Source of the DNA: Sphingobium xanthum
GTDB lineage: Bacteria > Pseudomonadota > Alphaproteobacteria > Sphingomonadales > Sphingomonadaceae
Assembly (NCBI RefSeq): GCF_019737615.1
Contig: NZ_JAHKKS010000003.1
Span: forward strand, 286,001 to 350,000
DNA length: 64,000 nucleotides
Reading direction: 5' to 3'
The notes under the pieces were generated by a model. It saw only the letters and a list, made by a program, of their open reading frames with translations. It searched no databases and had not been told where the DNA came from. Position 1 is the first letter of the stretch, and each line of letters starts with the position of its first letter. Shown here in pieces: positions 1 to 9,369 of the stretch. A program made the translations under genes and the position numbers.

Positions 1-312
1 CTGGAACAGGCGAAGGGCTATTATGGCCGTCGCAAGAACACCATCCGCATCGCGCGTCAGGCCGTCGAGAAGGCCGGCCAGTACGCCTATCGCGACCGCA
101 AGGTCAAGAAGCGCAGCTTCCGCGCGCTCTGGATCCAGCGCATCAACGCTGCGGTCCGCATGGAAGGCCTCACCTATGGCCAGTTCATGCATGGCCTGAA
201 GCTTGCCGGCGTCGAGCTGGACCGCAAGGTCCTCGCCGACATCGCGATGCACGAAGGCGACGTTTTCAAGGGCATCATCGCTCAGGCTCGGGCTGCGCTG
301 CCCGCCGCCTGA
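1..312 (+). CDS. rplT: 50S ribosomal protein L20, 3' part
   Basis: This is the last 103 codons of the large-subunit ribosomal protein L20, which binds 23S rRNA and is needed early in 50S assembly. The window starts inside the gene, so the first residues are missing. The frame reads [20 protein letters not shown] at the left edge, and later [10 protein letters not shown] and [12 protein letters not shown], all highly conserved L20 segments. It ends [13 protein letters not shown] before TGA at 310-312. In most bacteria the order is infC-rpmI-rplT-pheS-pheT; pheS follows here too, but a PEP-CTERM gene and two terminators lie in between. Identification is certain from sequence. Confidence 0.97.
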   Translation: MEQAKGYYGRRKNTIRIARQAVEKAGQYAYRDRKVKKRSFRALWIQRINAAVRMEGLTYGQFMHGLKLAGVELDRKVLADIAMHEGDVFKGIIAQARAALPAA

Positions 313-335
313 TCGAACGCGATCCAAGATTTTAC

Positions 336-371
336 AAAAGGGCGCTGGGCATTGTTCCGGCGCCCTTTTTT
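336..371 (+). terminator. Rho-independent terminator after rplT
   Basis: AAAAGGGCGC at 336-345 pairs with GCGCCCTTTTT at 360-370 and runs into a T tract. It lies 24 bp after the rplT stop codon and should separate rplT from the following PEP-CTERM gene. Confidence 0.85.
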
Positions 372-501
372 GTACCGTTGCGGGACACACGGGCCGGAAC
401 TCGGGCGAAAGGCGTCGTAAACGGTTTTGCAAGCTTTTCGCGACTGCGGCATATGCTCTTCCCGTGGGAGATGCAGTTTCCTGAGTGGGAAGGAATTACG
501 C

Positions 502-1131
502 ATGAAGAAGTGTGTTCTGGCTCTTGCCGCGCTCGCGGCCCTGCCGACCGCCGCGAATGCGACGGCTTTCACCAATGGCGGCTTTGAGATCGGTCCCAAT
601 CCCGGCGGCTTCACAACGTTGAGCGCTCCCTCGGCAGCGATCACCGGCTGGACCGTTACCGGCGGCAGCATCGACTATATCGGCAGCCACTGGCAGCCGG
701 GCGAAGGGTCGCGCAGCATCGATCTGAACGGCAACTCGATCGGCACGATCGCCCAGACGTTCGATACCGTCATCGGCATGACCTATACCGTGAAGTTCCT
801 GCTCTCGGGCAATCCGGACGGCGCGCCGACGCTCAAGACGCTCGACGTCTCGGCGACCGGCGGCAGCACGGTCGGCTACAGCTTCTCGACGGCCGGCATT
901 TCGCGTGCCGCGATGGGCTGGGAAAGCAAGACCTATCTCTTCACGGCGACCGGCCTGTCCACGACGCTCACCTTCGCCTCGACGACTCCGGGCGCCTTCT
1001 ATGGCCCGGCGCTGGATGGCGTGTCGGTCACGGCCGTTCCCGAGCCGGCGACCTGGGCGATGATGATCGGTGGCCTCGGCCTCGTCGGCGCCTCGATGCG
1101 CCGCCGCAAGACGGCGGTCAGCTTCGCCTGA
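502..1131 (+). CDS. PEPxxWA-CTERM protein, choice-of-anchor C type
   Basis: A 209-residue secreted protein. The N-terminus is a signal peptide (MKKCVLALAALAALPTAANA). The middle (FTNGGFEIG, TGWTV, SIDLNG, GTIAQTFDT) resembles the choice-of-anchor C / DUF642-like beta-sandwich family; this is a motif-level match only. The C-terminus has the sorting signal PEPATWAMM, a hydrophobic segment GLGLVGAS and the basic MRRRK, ending VSFA. In that family the tail is cut by an exosortase and the protein goes to the cell surface or extracellular matrix. The ATG at 502 was chosen because GGGAAGGA lies just upstream and the signal peptide starts there; the frame is open back to 427. It is flanked by terminators, so it is a single-gene unit. 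Confidence 0.88.
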   Translation: MKKCVLALAALAALPTAANATAFTNGGFEIGPNPGGFTTLSAPSAAITGWTVTGGSIDYIGSHWQPGEGSRSIDLNGNSIGTIAQTFDTVIGMTYTVKFLLSGNPDGAPTLKTLDVSATGGSTVGYSFSTAGISRAAMGWESKTYLFTATGLSTTLTFASTTPGAFYGPALDGVSVTAVPEPATWAMMIGGLGLVGASMRRRKTAVSFA

Positions 1132-1153
1132 TCCAACAGCCCAAGAATAGATA

Positions 1154-1184
1154 GGGCGCCGGAGACATCCTCCGGCGCCCTTTT
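1154..1184 (+). terminator. Rho-independent terminator after the PEP-CTERM gene
   Basis: GGGCGCCGGA at 1154-1163 pairs perfectly with TCCGGCGCCC at 1171-1180, loop GACATCC, followed by TTTT. It lies 23 bp after the stop codon and 34 bp before pheS. Confidence 0.9.
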
Positions 1185-1217
1185 CGTTTGTCCCGAATTA
1201 GGCTAGCGGACCGCCCC

Positions 1218-2330
1218 ATGAGCGAGATCACATCCCTGAAGGACGGCCTGCTGGCCGATATCGCGGCGGCGGACACTCTGGACGCCGTCGAGGCGCTGCG
1301 CGTCGGCGCGCTCGGCAAGAGCGGGGTCGTGACCGGCCTGCTCAAAACGCTGGGCGCGATGAGCCCGGAAGAGCGCCAGAGCAAGGGTCCCGCGATCCAC
1401 GATCTGCGCGAAACCGTGACCGGCGCGATCGCTGCGCGCAAGGCTGCGCTGGAGACGGCGGCGCTGGATGCGCGCCTGTCCGCCGAGCGGATCGACATGA
1501 CCTTGCCGGCCGAGGCGCCGCTGCAGGGCAGCGTGCATCCGGTCAGCCAGGTGATGGACGAGCTGGCGGAAATTTTTGCCGATCTCGGCTTCTCGGTCGC
1601 GACCGGCCCGGAGATCGAGGACGACTGGCGCAACTTCACCGCGCTCAACATTCCCGAGACGCATCCAGCGCGCGCGATGCACGACACTTTCTATTTCGGC
1701 GACAATTACAAGGCGGCCGGCGGCAATGGCGAGACCGGCGCGATGCTGCTGCGCACCCACACTTCGCCCGTGCAGATCCGCACCATGATGAGCGAGCAGC
1801 CGCCGATCCGCATCATCGCGCCGGGCCGCGTCTATCGATCGGACTCGGACGCGACGCACACGCCGATGTTCCACCAGATCGAAGGCCTGGTCATCGACAA
1901 GGGCATCCATCTCGGCCACCTCAAATGGACGCTGGAGACCTTCCTCAAGGCGTTCTTCGAGCGCGAGGACATCGTCCTGCGCCTGCGCCCCAGCTATTTC
2001 CCCTTCACCGAGCCGTCGGTCGAGGTCGATGTCGGCTACACGCTGGAGAACGGCCAGCGCGTGATCGGTGGCAGCGGCGACGCGGAGAATGGCGGCTGGA
2101 TGGAAGTGCTCGGCAGCGGCATGGTCAACCCGGCCGTGATCCGCAATTGCGGGCTCGATCCCGATGAGTGGCAGGGCTTCGCTTTCGGTACTGGCGTCGA
2201 TCGCCTCGCCATGCTCAAATATGGCATGAACGACCTGCGCGCCTTCTTCGACGGCGATCTGCGCTGGCTGCGGCATTATGGCTTCTCGGCGCTGGATGTG
2301 CCGACCTTGAGCGGAGGAGTGGGCGCATGA
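1218..2330 (+). CDS. pheS: Phenylalanine--tRNA ligase alpha subunit
   Basis: A 370-residue catalytic subunit of the cytoplasmic alpha2beta2 enzyme that charges tRNA-Phe. The N-terminal coiled coil (about 1-90) is followed by the class II core. Motif 2 is visible as [18 protein letters not shown] and motif 3 as [21 protein letters not shown] before them is also typical of PheS. The start is placed at ATG 1218 ([10 protein letters not shown]); the frame stays open to 1188, but that extension has no family counterpart. The stop overlaps the start of pheT in an ATGA, so translational coupling is likely. Length is normal for an alphaproteobacterial PheS. Confidence 0.98.
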   Translation: MSEITSLKDGLLADIAAADTLDAVEALRVGALGKSGVVTGLLKTLGAMSPEERQSKGPAIHDLRETVTGAIAARKAALETAALDARLSAERIDMTLPAEAPLQGSVHPVSQVMDELAEIFADLGFSVATGPEIEDDWRNFTALNIPETHPARAMHDTFYFGDNYKAAGGNGETGAMLLRTHTSPVQIRTMMSEQPPIRIIAPGRVYRSDSDATHTPMFHQIEGLVIDKGIHLGHLKWTLETFLKAFFEREDIVLRLRPSYFPFTEPSVEVDVGYTLENGQRVIGGSGDAENGGWMEVLGSGMVNPAVIRNCGLDPDEWQGFAFGTGVDRLAMLKYGMNDLRAFFDGDLRWLRHYGFSALDVPTLSGGVGA

Positions 2331-4726
2331 AGTTCACCCTGTCCTGGCTCAAGGAGCATCTGGAAACCGACGCCGCGCTCGACGCGATCCTGGTCGCGCT
2401 CACCGACATCGGCCTTGAGGTCGAAGGTGTCGAGAATGCGGCCGAGAAACTGGCCGGCTTCCGCATCGCCAGGGTGCTGACCGCCGCGCCGCATCCGCAG
2501 GCGGACAAGCTGCAGGTGCTGAGCGTCGATGCCGGTGACGGCCCGCTGCAGGTCGTCTGCGGAGCGCCCAATGCTCGCGCCGGCCTTGTCGGCGTGTTCG
2601 GCTCGCCCGGGACGACAGTGCCCGCCAATGGGATGGTCCTGCGCGTCGCGGCGATCCGCGGCGTCGAATCGAACGGCATGATGTGCTCCAGCCGCGAGCT
2701 GGAACTGGGCGACGATCATGAAGGCATTATCGAGCTGGCGGACGATGCGCCGGTCGGCATGGCCTATGCGGCATGGGCGCAGCTCGACGATCCGGTCATC
2801 GACGTCTCGATCACGCCCAACCGGCAGGATTGCATGGGCGTGCGCGGCATTGCGCGCGATCTGGCGGCCAAGGGTCTCGGCACGCTGAAGCCACTCGGGG
2901 CTGTCTATCGTATGACGAGCCTGGCCCCGATCCCGGGCGATGGTCCGGCGCCGGACGTACGCACGGACGACGCCGAGGGTTGCCCAGCCTTCTATGCGCA
3001 GGGCGTCTCGGGCCTGAAGAACGGCGCCGCCCCGGTGTGGATGAGCCGCTTCCTGAAGGCGATCGGCCAGAAGCCGATCTCCGTGCTGGTCGACATCACC
3101 AATTTCGTCTCGGTCGATCTCGGCCGGCCGCTGCACGTCTATGACAAGGCGACGCTCAAAAGCGGCCTCGTCGCGCGCAAGGCCAAGGACGGCGAGCAGG
3201 TGCTGGCGCTGAACGGCAAGACCTATACGCTCGACAGCAGTATGACCGTCATCGCCGATGACGAAGCGGTCCACGACATTGGCGGCATCATGGGCGGCGA
3301 GCATTCGGGCGTGTCTGACGGCACGACCGACGTCATCATCGAATGCGCCTATTTCGATCCGGCGCATATCGCGCGGACCGGCCAGAAGCTGGGCCTCACT
3401 TCGGATGCGCGCCAGCGCTTCGAGCGCGGTGTCGATCCGGCGTTCCTCGACGATGGCCTCGCCATCGCGACCAAGCTGGTGCTCGACCATTGCGGCGGCA
3501 CGGCAAGCGCGATCACGCGCGCGGGCACGCCGCCGGTGGAGAAGCGCAGTGTCGGCTACGATCCCGATCTCGCCGGGTACCTCGGCGGCCTCGCCATTCC
3601 GCAGGACCGCCAGCGCGCGATCCTGGAACGGCTCGGCTTCGAGGTCTCTGTGGACTGGAGCATCACCGTCCCGACCTGGCGCCGCGACGTTCAGGGCGCG
3701 GCCGACATCGTCGAGGAAGTGATCCGTATCGAGGGGCTGAACAACGTGCCCTCGACGCCGCTCCCGCGCGTGCCGGGCGTCGCTCGCCCGACCGCGACGC
3801 CGCTGCAGATGATCGAGCGCCGTGCCCGCCGTGCGGCGGCTGCGCGCGGGCTAAACGAGGCGATCAACTGGTCCTTCATTTCGGAGGCTGAGGCCGCGCC
3901 CTTCGGTGGCGGGGACTGGACGCTGGCCAATCCAATCAGCGAGGACATGAAGGTCATGCGGCCGACCTTGCTGGCAGGGCTACTCTCGGCCGCGCGGCGC
4001 AATGCCGATCGCGGCGCCTCCGCGATCCGGCTGTTCGAGCTGGGGCGGCGCTATTTTCGCGGTGCGGACGGCGCCAGCAGCGAGCATCTGACGCTTGGCC
4101 TTGTCATGGCGGGCGACAAGCGATCGCGTGGCTGGCAGGGCGGCAAGGCGCAGAGCTTCGATGCGTTCGATGCGAAGGCCGAAGTGATCGCGTTGCTCGC
4201 CGCGGCCGGTGCGCCGGTCGCCAAGCTGCAGATGATGGGGGAGGCCGGCTCGGCCTATCATCCCGGCCAGTCCGGCACGCTGCGCCTCGGCCCCAAGACG
4301 GTGCTGGCCGCTTATGGCGTGCTGCACCCGAGCCTTGCCCGCACCTTCGATCTCGATGGGACGGTCGTCGCAGCCGAGCTCTATCTCGATGCCATTCCCC
4401 TGCCCAAGAAGAGCGGCTTCATGCGCGCGCCCTATGCGCCGCCGGCGTTGCAGGCCGTGACGCGCGACTTCGCCTTCCTTGTGCCGGAGGCGCTGGAAGC
4501 CGAGGCGCTGGTGCGTGCCGCGCGCGGCGCGGACAAGGAGCGGATCGTCGATGCGCGGCTGTTCGATGTCTTCGCCGGACAGGGCGTGCCGGAAGGGCAG
4601 AAAAGCCTCGCCATCGAGGTGACGCTGCAACCGGACGACAAGAGCTTCACCGACGAGGAGCTCAAGGCCGTCGCGGACCGGGTGGTCACCGCCGCGAGCA
4701 AGCTGGGAGCGGTGCTGCGGGGGTAA
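2327..4726 (+). CDS. pheT: Phenylalanine--tRNA ligase beta subunit
   Basis: A 799-residue beta subunit, partner of PheS, involved in tRNA binding and editing of mischarged Tyr-tRNA-Phe. Visible domains are an N-terminal EMAP-type tRNA-binding domain (about 40-150, with [15 protein letters not shown] and [11 protein letters not shown]), the B3/B4 editing region ([28 protein letters not shown]), the B5 domain, a catalytic-like core ([17 protein letters not shown]) and a C-terminal FDX-ACB domain starting near [16 protein letters not shown]. The ATG at 2327 overlaps the pheS stop by four bases and gives the family's usual N-terminus [12 protein letters not shown]. About 800 residues is the normal length. 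Confidence 0.98.
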   Translation: MKFTLSWLKEHLETDAALDAILVALTDIGLEVEGVENAAEKLAGFRIARVLTAAPHPQADKLQVLSVDAGDGPLQVVCGAPNARAGLVGVFGSPGTTVPANGMVLRVAAIRGVESNGMMCSSRELELGDDHEGIIELADDAPVGMAYAAWAQLDDPVIDVSITPNRQDCMGVRGIARDLAAKGLGTLKPLGAVYRMTSLAPIPGDGPAPDVRTDDAEGCPAFYAQGVSGLKNGAAPVWMSRFLKAIGQKPISVLVDITNFVSVDLGRPLHVYDKATLKSGLVARKAKDGEQVLALNGKTYTLDSSMTVIADDEAVHDIGGIMGGEHSGVSDGTTDVIIECAYFDPAHIARTGQKLGLTSDARQRFERGVDPAFLDDGLAIATKLVLDHCGGTASAITRAGTPPVEKRSVGYDPDLAGYLGGLAIPQDRQRAILERLGFEVSVDWSITVPTWRRDVQGAADIVEEVIRIEGLNNVPSTPLPRVPGVARPTATPLQMIERRARRAAAARGLNEAINWSFISEAEAAPFGGGDWTLANPISEDMKVMRPTLLAGLLSAARRNADRGASAIRLFELGRRYFRGADGASSEHLTLGLVMAGDKRSRGWQGGKAQSFDAFDAKAEVIALLAAAGAPVAKLQMMGEAGSAYHPGQSGTLRLGPKTVLAAYGVLHPSLARTFDLDGTVVAAELYLDAIPLPKKSGFMRAPYAPPALQAVTRDFAFLVPEALEAEALVRAARGADKERIVDARLFDVFAGQGVPEGQKSLAIEVTLQPDDKSFTDEELKAVADRVVTAASKLGAVLRG

Positions 4727-4747
4727 TTCGAACCGAAGGGGAATGCG

Positions 4748-5185
4748 ATGAAATGCCTCGTTGCGATTGCTGTTCTGTCGAGCCTTTCCGCGCCGGCCGC
4801 GATAGCGCAAACGCCGGATCGGTCCGTCACCTTCGAATATTATTACCGCATCAAATGGGGGCAGGAGATCGCCTTCAAGCAGCTCTACCGCAAGAACCAC
4901 GAGCCGATTCTGAAGGAGCTTCAGAAGCAGGGCTTCATCGTGGCGATGCGGACCGACCTGCCCTTCACCCATATGGCCGGTGGCGAGCGCTGGGACATGC
5001 GCGTGACGATCACCTGGCGCGACGGCGCCGCGGCGGTGGAGATGGGCGGCGATCTCGACAAGGCGATGGCGGCCGCCCGCAAGAAGCTCTATCCGGACGA
5101 GGCCAAGCTGGACGCTGAGGAAACCCAGCGATTTTCCATGCTGGAGGAACATTGGGACGTGATCGTCACGAAAGTGAGCGATTGA
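4748..5185 (+). CDS. Small secreted protein of unknown function
   Basis: 145 residues. Residues 1-20 form a signal peptide (MKCLVAIAVLSSLSAPAAIA with AQ after it), so the mature protein should be periplasmic or outside. The rest is soluble and charged, with EYYYRIKWGQEIAFKQLYRK, then a region rich in Lys and Glu and a C-terminus HWDVIVTKVSD. The layout (aromatic start, alternating strands, WDMRVTITW) could be a ferredoxin-like alpha/beta-barrel fold, but I do not recognise a named family. It starts 21 bp after pheT with GAAGGGGAA upstream, so it may ride on the pheST transcript. Confidence 0.8.
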   Translation: MKCLVAIAVLSSLSAPAAIAQTPDRSVTFEYYYRIKWGQEIAFKQLYRKNHEPILKELQKQGFIVAMRTDLPFTHMAGGERWDMRVTITWRDGAAAVEMGGDLDKAMAAARKKLYPDEAKLDAEETQRFSMLEEHWDVIVTKVSD

Positions 5186-5191
5186 AGCCTC

Positions 5192-5713
5192 TCAGCGCGA
5201 GGCGATCTGCGTGCCGTTGGTGGGCAGCTTGCAACCCTTGCTGACCGCCAGCCCGCGCAGATAGCCGCGCCGGGCGAGACCGGCGTTGACCGCCGCGTCC
5301 AGTCGCCGCTCGGCCGGGGCCGCGCCGCTCACTTCGCGCACGAGGCCACGAAACGGGATGAGCGAGTTCACCACCGCTTCGCCCCCGGCTGCGGCGAGCT
5401 TGCCGAACTTGTTCTCGTTGGAGGCGCTGCTGGTGCCGAAATCGGCGCCGAGTACGTCGTTCAATTCGCTGATCGAGGCTGAGAGCGCCTTGCAGGTCCT
5501 GCCACCCGCCGGATTGGCATATGGCTGGGAGACGGCCTGTGCGAGTATTTCCGGAATCTTGGTTTTGGTGATGCCGACATCCTTGGCCGGCTGACTGGCG
5601 ATCTCGCCGGCCTTCTTCATCGTCTTGTCGTCATCCTTCTTCTCTTCCTGCGCGATGGCCGTGCCGGCGAGCGCAAGCGAGAGGAGGAGAGCGGCGGTTG
5701 CGCGGATGATCAT
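5192..5713 (-). CDS. Secreted protein of an unnamed family, intact paralogue
   Basis: 173 residues from the ATG at 5713, which opens a clear signal peptide (MIIRATAALLLSLALAGTAIA, then QEEKK); the frame is open to 5755 but the extra part has no signal character. The mature part has IASQPAKDVGITKTKIPEIL, one Cys in GGRTCKALS, GGEAVVNSLIPFRGLVREVS, and a C-terminal NAGLARRGYLRGLAVSKGC. A second copy with the same order of motifs lies at 7080-7684. The central helix VVNSLIPFRGLVRE looks amphipathic or membrane-seeking. I do not recognise the family. Two conserved Cys could form a disulfide in the periplasm (inference). Confidence 0.8.
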   Translation of the reverse strand: MIIRATAALLLSLALAGTAIAQEEKKDDDKTMKKAGEIASQPAKDVGITKTKIPEILAQAVSQPYANPAGGRTCKALSASISELNDVLGADFGTSSASNENKFGKLAAAGGEAVVNSLIPFRGLVREVSGAAPAERRLDAAVNAGLARRGYLRGLAVSKGCKLPTNGTQIASR

Positions 5714-5803
5714 GACGGGTCTCCTGATCGCGCTGGTGTCGCGCGACTTGATCACCCGTGTAACCAGCGGGACGGGCCGATGGTTCCGCGCCCGCCTATT
5801 TGC

Positions 5804-6103
5804 TCAGTGGTCGTGATCGTCCGGATATTCGAAATGCTCATATTCCGGGCGCGGATTGATCTTGTCGTCCATCGTCACCAGCAGGCCGAGACCGAGCACG
5901 GCATCCTGGCCTTTCTGCGGATCGAGCCCGCGCTCGACCATCCATTGGGTCAGCCGGCCATTGCTCTCGAACACGCTCATCGCCGAGATCTCGATGCTCG
6001 ACATGAGATAGCTTTCCGGCGGCACGGGATGCGGCGCGTCTCCGGCGAGGTCCTCGAGCCGCTGCAGGATCACGTCCTTGATGCTCGTCTTGAGGTCGGC
6101 CAT
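5804..6103 (-). CDS. Hypothetical 99-residue acidic protein
   Basis: 99 residues, no signal peptide or membrane segment. It starts at ATG 6103 (MADLKTSIKDVILQRLEDLA) and ends in an acidic, His-rich tail (HFEYPDDHDH) that could bind metal. The frame remains open far upstream to 7039, but that part is antisense to the epimerase gene and is not credible. The sequence is neither simple nor repetitive and has a mix of helix-forming residues. I do not recognise the family; the HDH tail is only suggestive. Confidence 0.7.
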   Translation of the reverse strand: MADLKTSIKDVILQRLEDLAGDAPHPVPPESYLMSSIEISAMSVFESNGRLTQWMVERGLDPQKGQDAVLGLGLLVTMDDKINPRPEYEHFEYPDDHDH

Positions 6104-6232
6104 TCGAGTCTCTCCGTCGCGGGGCTTGCTACTGTGCGGCGACCTTATCCGCGATGCTCCGGAGCGCAAGCTTAGAGTGCTAACGATGTCGTGCGGTTGC
6201 GCGGTTCGGGCGGCCGACGCATAGTCGCGCAT

Positions 6233-7102
6233 ATGATCCGCATTGAAAGCCCGCTGCTCTCCGCCGCCATCAATCCGCTCGGTGCCGAGCTTTCGATCCT
6301 GCGCGATGCGGACGGGCGTGACTTGTTGCATGATGGCGATCCGGCGTTCTGGGCGAGCCGGGCGCCTTTGCTCTTCCCGATCGTCGGCGGCCTGCGGGGT
6401 GACAGCTACCGGCTGGACGGCACGTCTTATTCGATGCTCCGGCATGGCGTGGCGCGCCGACAGACTTTCGAGGTTGCCGAGCAGACGAGCGATCGTGTCC
6501 GCTTCCGGCTGACGGACAGTGAAGAGACGCGCGCCGCCTATCCCTTCGCCTTCCGCTTCGACGCCGACTACGAAATCGAGGACGCGGCGCTCACCATGAC
6601 GCTGACCGCGACCAACATAAGCGAGACCGACATGCCGGTGAGCCTCGGCTATCACCCGGCCTTTGTCTGGCCGCTCCCTTATGGCGAGGATCGCGCGGCG
6701 CACTGCATCCGGTTCGACAAGGAGGAACCGGATAGGCTCGCGCTGCTGGGTGACGGCCTGATCGTATCGGAAGATCGGCCAAGCCCGGTCGAAGGGCGCG
6801 ATCTGCTGCTGCGCGACGATCTGTTCGAGGACGATGCTCTGATCTGGCGCACTCTGCGCAGTCGCGGCTGTCTCTATGGCGCCGATGCCGGACCGCAATT
6901 GCGCGTCGACTGGAGCGACATGCCGAGTCTCGGCATCTGGACCAAGCCGGGCGCGCCCTATGTCTGCATCGAGCCCTGGGCGGGCATTGCCGACAGCGCC
7001 GATTTCGACAGCGACATCTGGGCCAAGCCGGGGATGCATCGCCTCGCGCCGGGCGAGTCGCTGTCACACTGGATGCGGGTCACTTTGCAGCATAATAGCT
7101 AG
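6233..7102 (+). CDS. Aldose 1-epimerase family protein (LacX/YihR type)
   Basis: 289 residues. The protein looks like the galactose mutarotase superfamily: an N-terminal INPLGAELSILRDADGRDLL, the segment RAPLLFPIVGGLRGD, a central LGYHPAFVWPLP that carries the catalytic-type His of the family, and a C-terminal PYVCIEPWAGIAD, whose Glu is the usual catalytic base. This fits the aldose 1-epimerase / LacX subfamily, which interconverts anomers of free sugars in the cytoplasm; the true substrate cannot be read from the sequence. Start at ATG 6233; the open frame to 6191 has no matching N-terminus. Its 3' end overlaps the tail of the frameshifted gene on the other strand. Confidence 0.88.
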   Translation: MIRIESPLLSAAINPLGAELSILRDADGRDLLHDGDPAFWASRAPLLFPIVGGLRGDSYRLDGTSYSMLRHGVARRQTFEVAEQTSDRVRFRLTDSEETRAAYPFAFRFDADYEIEDAALTMTLTATNISETDMPVSLGYHPAFVWPLPYGEDRAAHCIRFDKEEPDRLALLGDGLIVSEDRPSPVEGRDLLLRDDLFEDDALIWRTLRSRGCLYGADAGPQLRVDWSDMPSLGIWTKPGAPYVCIEPWAGIADSADFDSDIWAKPGMHRLAPGESLSHWMRVTLQHNS

Positions 7103-7684
7103 CCGGCGGGCAGCTTCTGGTTTGCGCCAGTCCGCGGATATAGCCGCGGCGCGCGAGGCCGGCATTCACCGCCGCTGCCTTGCGCCGGTCGCCGGCGCCG
7201 CGCCGCTGATCTCGCGGACGAGTCCACGGAACGGAATGAGCGAATTGACCACCATCTCGCCGCCGGCAAAGGCGAGGCGCTCAACCTTGTCCTCCTGCGG
7301 CTTGTCCTCGATGTCGAAATCCGGCCCGAGGGCCTGATTGAGCCGGGCAAGCTCCCAGTTCAGCCAGCGGCAGTCCATGCGCTTGGGCACCTTGTAGGGC
7401 GCGACAACCGCGTCGCGCAGCGCGGGATGGATGCCGGAACTGGTGAGGCCGACATCGCGGACCGGTTGCACGGCGATGTCCCCGGCCGTCTCGATCCGCC
7501 TCTCCTCGTCCGTCCGCTGGTCCGGCTGTGGGGTGGAGCGATAACTTCCGGCATTGGACGGATAAGGCAAGCGGGGTTGCGCTTGCTGAGCTTGCGCGCC
7601 CACCGGCGCGAGCATCAGCATGCCAACCAATCCGGCCATGGCGCGGCCACGGGGCACGCGGGCAAGGCGCAACTTGCGATCCAT
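7080..7684 (-). pseudogene. Second paralogue of the unnamed secreted family, frameshifted
   Basis: The ATG at 7684 starts a signal peptide (MDRKLRLARVPRGRAMAGLV, then LAPVGAQA) and the open frame runs to a stop at 7166. It contains GGEMVVNSLIPFRGLVREIS and SGAAPA, the same order as the paralogue at 5192-5713. After SGAAPA the frame reads TGARQRR and stops, but moving one base gives RRKAAAVNAGLARRGYIRGL followed by a Cys and then a stop at 7080-7082. This matches the C-terminus of the paralogue (NAGLARRGYLRGLA, then Cys). One missing base near 7190 explains it. It is either a real pseudogene, a truncated protein with a short new tail, or a sequencing error. Confidence 0.75.
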
Positions 7685-7777
7685 CGGTCCCCTTCCGTAT
7701 AGGAGCGCAAATTTCACGCTCCCGGCTGCGAGAGTCAACGCCGTCCGAGCCTTTGCGATCCAGGATCCCCGCACGAG

Positions 7778-9358
7778 ATGACGATTCCGTCCCGCCGCAC
7801 TTTTGCGATCATTTCCCACCCCGACGCGGGCAAGACCACCCTGACCGAGAAGCTTCTACTCGCCGGTGGCGCCATTCACCTGGCCGGCGAGGTCAAGGCG
7901 CGCGGTGCGAATCGGCGCGCACGCTCGGACTGGATGAAGATCGAGCAACAGCGCGGCATTTCCGTGACAAGCTCGGTCATGACCTTCGAGCGGGCCTTCG
8001 AGGGCCTCGGCGAAGTGACCTTCAACCTGCTCGACACGCCGGGCCACGAGGACTTTTCCGAGGACACCTATCGCACGCTGACGGCGGTCGATTCGGCCGT
8101 GATGGTGATCGACGCCGCCAAGGGCATCGAGCCGCAGACTTTGAAACTGTTCGAGGTTTGCCGCCTCCGCTCAGTGCCGATCATCACTTTCGTCAACAAG
8201 GTGGATCGTGAAGGCCGCGACGCCTTCGCGATACTGGATGAAGTGGCCGACAAGCTCGCGCTCGACGTCTGCCCGATGAGCTGGCCGGTCGGCATGGGCG
8301 GCGAGTTCGAGGGCATTTACGACTTCGCGACCAACCGGCTGTTCCAGCCGAGCGGGCCGAGCAAGGAATATGACGACAGCTATCGCCAGTTCACCGGGCT
8401 GGACGATCCCAAGCTCGCGGAGGTGCTGTCGGCAGACGGCCTCGCGCGGCTACGCGACGAGGCGGAGCTGGCGCAGGGCGGCTATGCGAGCTTCGATCTC
8501 GCCGGTTATCGCCATGGCGACCTGACGCCGGTCTTCTTCGGCTCCGCGCTCAAGCGCTTCGGTGTCGGCGAGTTGATCGAGGCGCTCGCCCGGCATGCGC
8601 CGCCGCCGCGCCCGCAGCCGGCCGAACCGACACCGGTCGAGCCGGAGCGCGGCGACGTCACCGGCTTCATCTTCAAGGTGCAGGCCAATATGGACCCGCA
8701 GCATCGCGACCGGATCGCGTTCATGCGGCTCTGCTCGGGCAAGTTCAAACGCGGCATGAAGCTGACCCCGTCCGGCACGGGCAAGCCGATCGCCGTCCAT
8801 TCGCCGATCCTGTTCTTCGCGCAGGACCGCGAGATTGCCGATGAGGCTTTCCCCGGCGACATCATCGGCATTCCCAATCACGGCACGTTGCGCGTCGGCG
8901 ACAGCCTCTCGGAGAAGGCCGATGTGCGCTTCACCGGGCTGCCGAACTTCGCGCCCGAAATCCTGCGCCGCATCGCGCTCAAGGACCCGACCAAGACCAA
9001 GCAACTGCGCAAGGCGCTCGACGATCTCAGCGAAGAAGGCGTGATCCAGGTCTTCTATCCCGAGATCGGCAGCCAGTGGATCATCGGTGTGGTCGGCCAG
9101 CTCCAGCTCGACGTGCTGATCTCGCGCCTGGAGGCGGAATATAAGGTCGAGGCCGTGCTGGAGCCGGCGCCGTTCGACACGGCGCGCTGGCTCTCGGGCG
9201 AGGCACGCAAGCTCGACGACTTCGGCGGGATTAACCGGGCCAACATGGCGAAGGATCGCGATGGCAATCCGGTGTTCCTCGCCAGATCGGCCTGGGATGT
9301 CGGCTATCAGTCGGAGCGCAATCCGGACATCGCATTCAGCGCGACCAAGGAGCGCTGA
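7778..9358 (+). CDS. prfC: Peptide chain release factor 3
   Basis: 526 residues, a translational GTPase that removes RF1 and RF2 from the ribosome after termination. The G domain motifs are all visible: G1 SHPDAGKTTLTEK near residue 14, G2-like RGISVTSSVM, G3 LDTPGHEDFSED near 91 and G4 FVNKVDREGRD. The FSEDTYRTL after G3 is typical of RF3 and separates it from EF-G. The domain II segment (GDVTGFIFKVQANMDPQHRD) and the C-terminal domain (IGVVGQLQLDVL) follow. Length is normal. The ATG at 7778 is preceded by GATCC-rich sequence with only a weak ribosome site, but the N-terminus fits the family. Confidence 0.97.
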   Translation: MTIPSRRTFAIISHPDAGKTTLTEKLLLAGGAIHLAGEVKARGANRRARSDWMKIEQQRGISVTSSVMTFERAFEGLGEVTFNLLDTPGHEDFSEDTYRTLTAVDSAVMVIDAAKGIEPQTLKLFEVCRLRSVPIITFVNKVDREGRDAFAILDEVADKLALDVCPMSWPVGMGGEFEGIYDFATNRLFQPSGPSKEYDDSYRQFTGLDDPKLAEVLSADGLARLRDEAELAQGGYASFDLAGYRHGDLTPVFFGSALKRFGVGELIEALARHAPPPRPQPAEPTPVEPERGDVTGFIFKVQANMDPQHRDRIAFMRLCSGKFKRGMKLTPSGTGKPIAVHSPILFFAQDREIADEAFPGDIIGIPNHGTLRVGDSLSEKADVRFTGLPNFAPEILRRIALKDPTKTKQLRKALDDLSEEGVIQVFYPEIGSQWIIGVVGQLQLDVLISRLEAEYKVEAVLEPAPFDTARWLSGEARKLDDFGGINRANMAKDRDGNPVFLARSAWDVGYQSERNPDIAFSATKER

Positions 9359-9369
9359 GGGCGCCTCCG

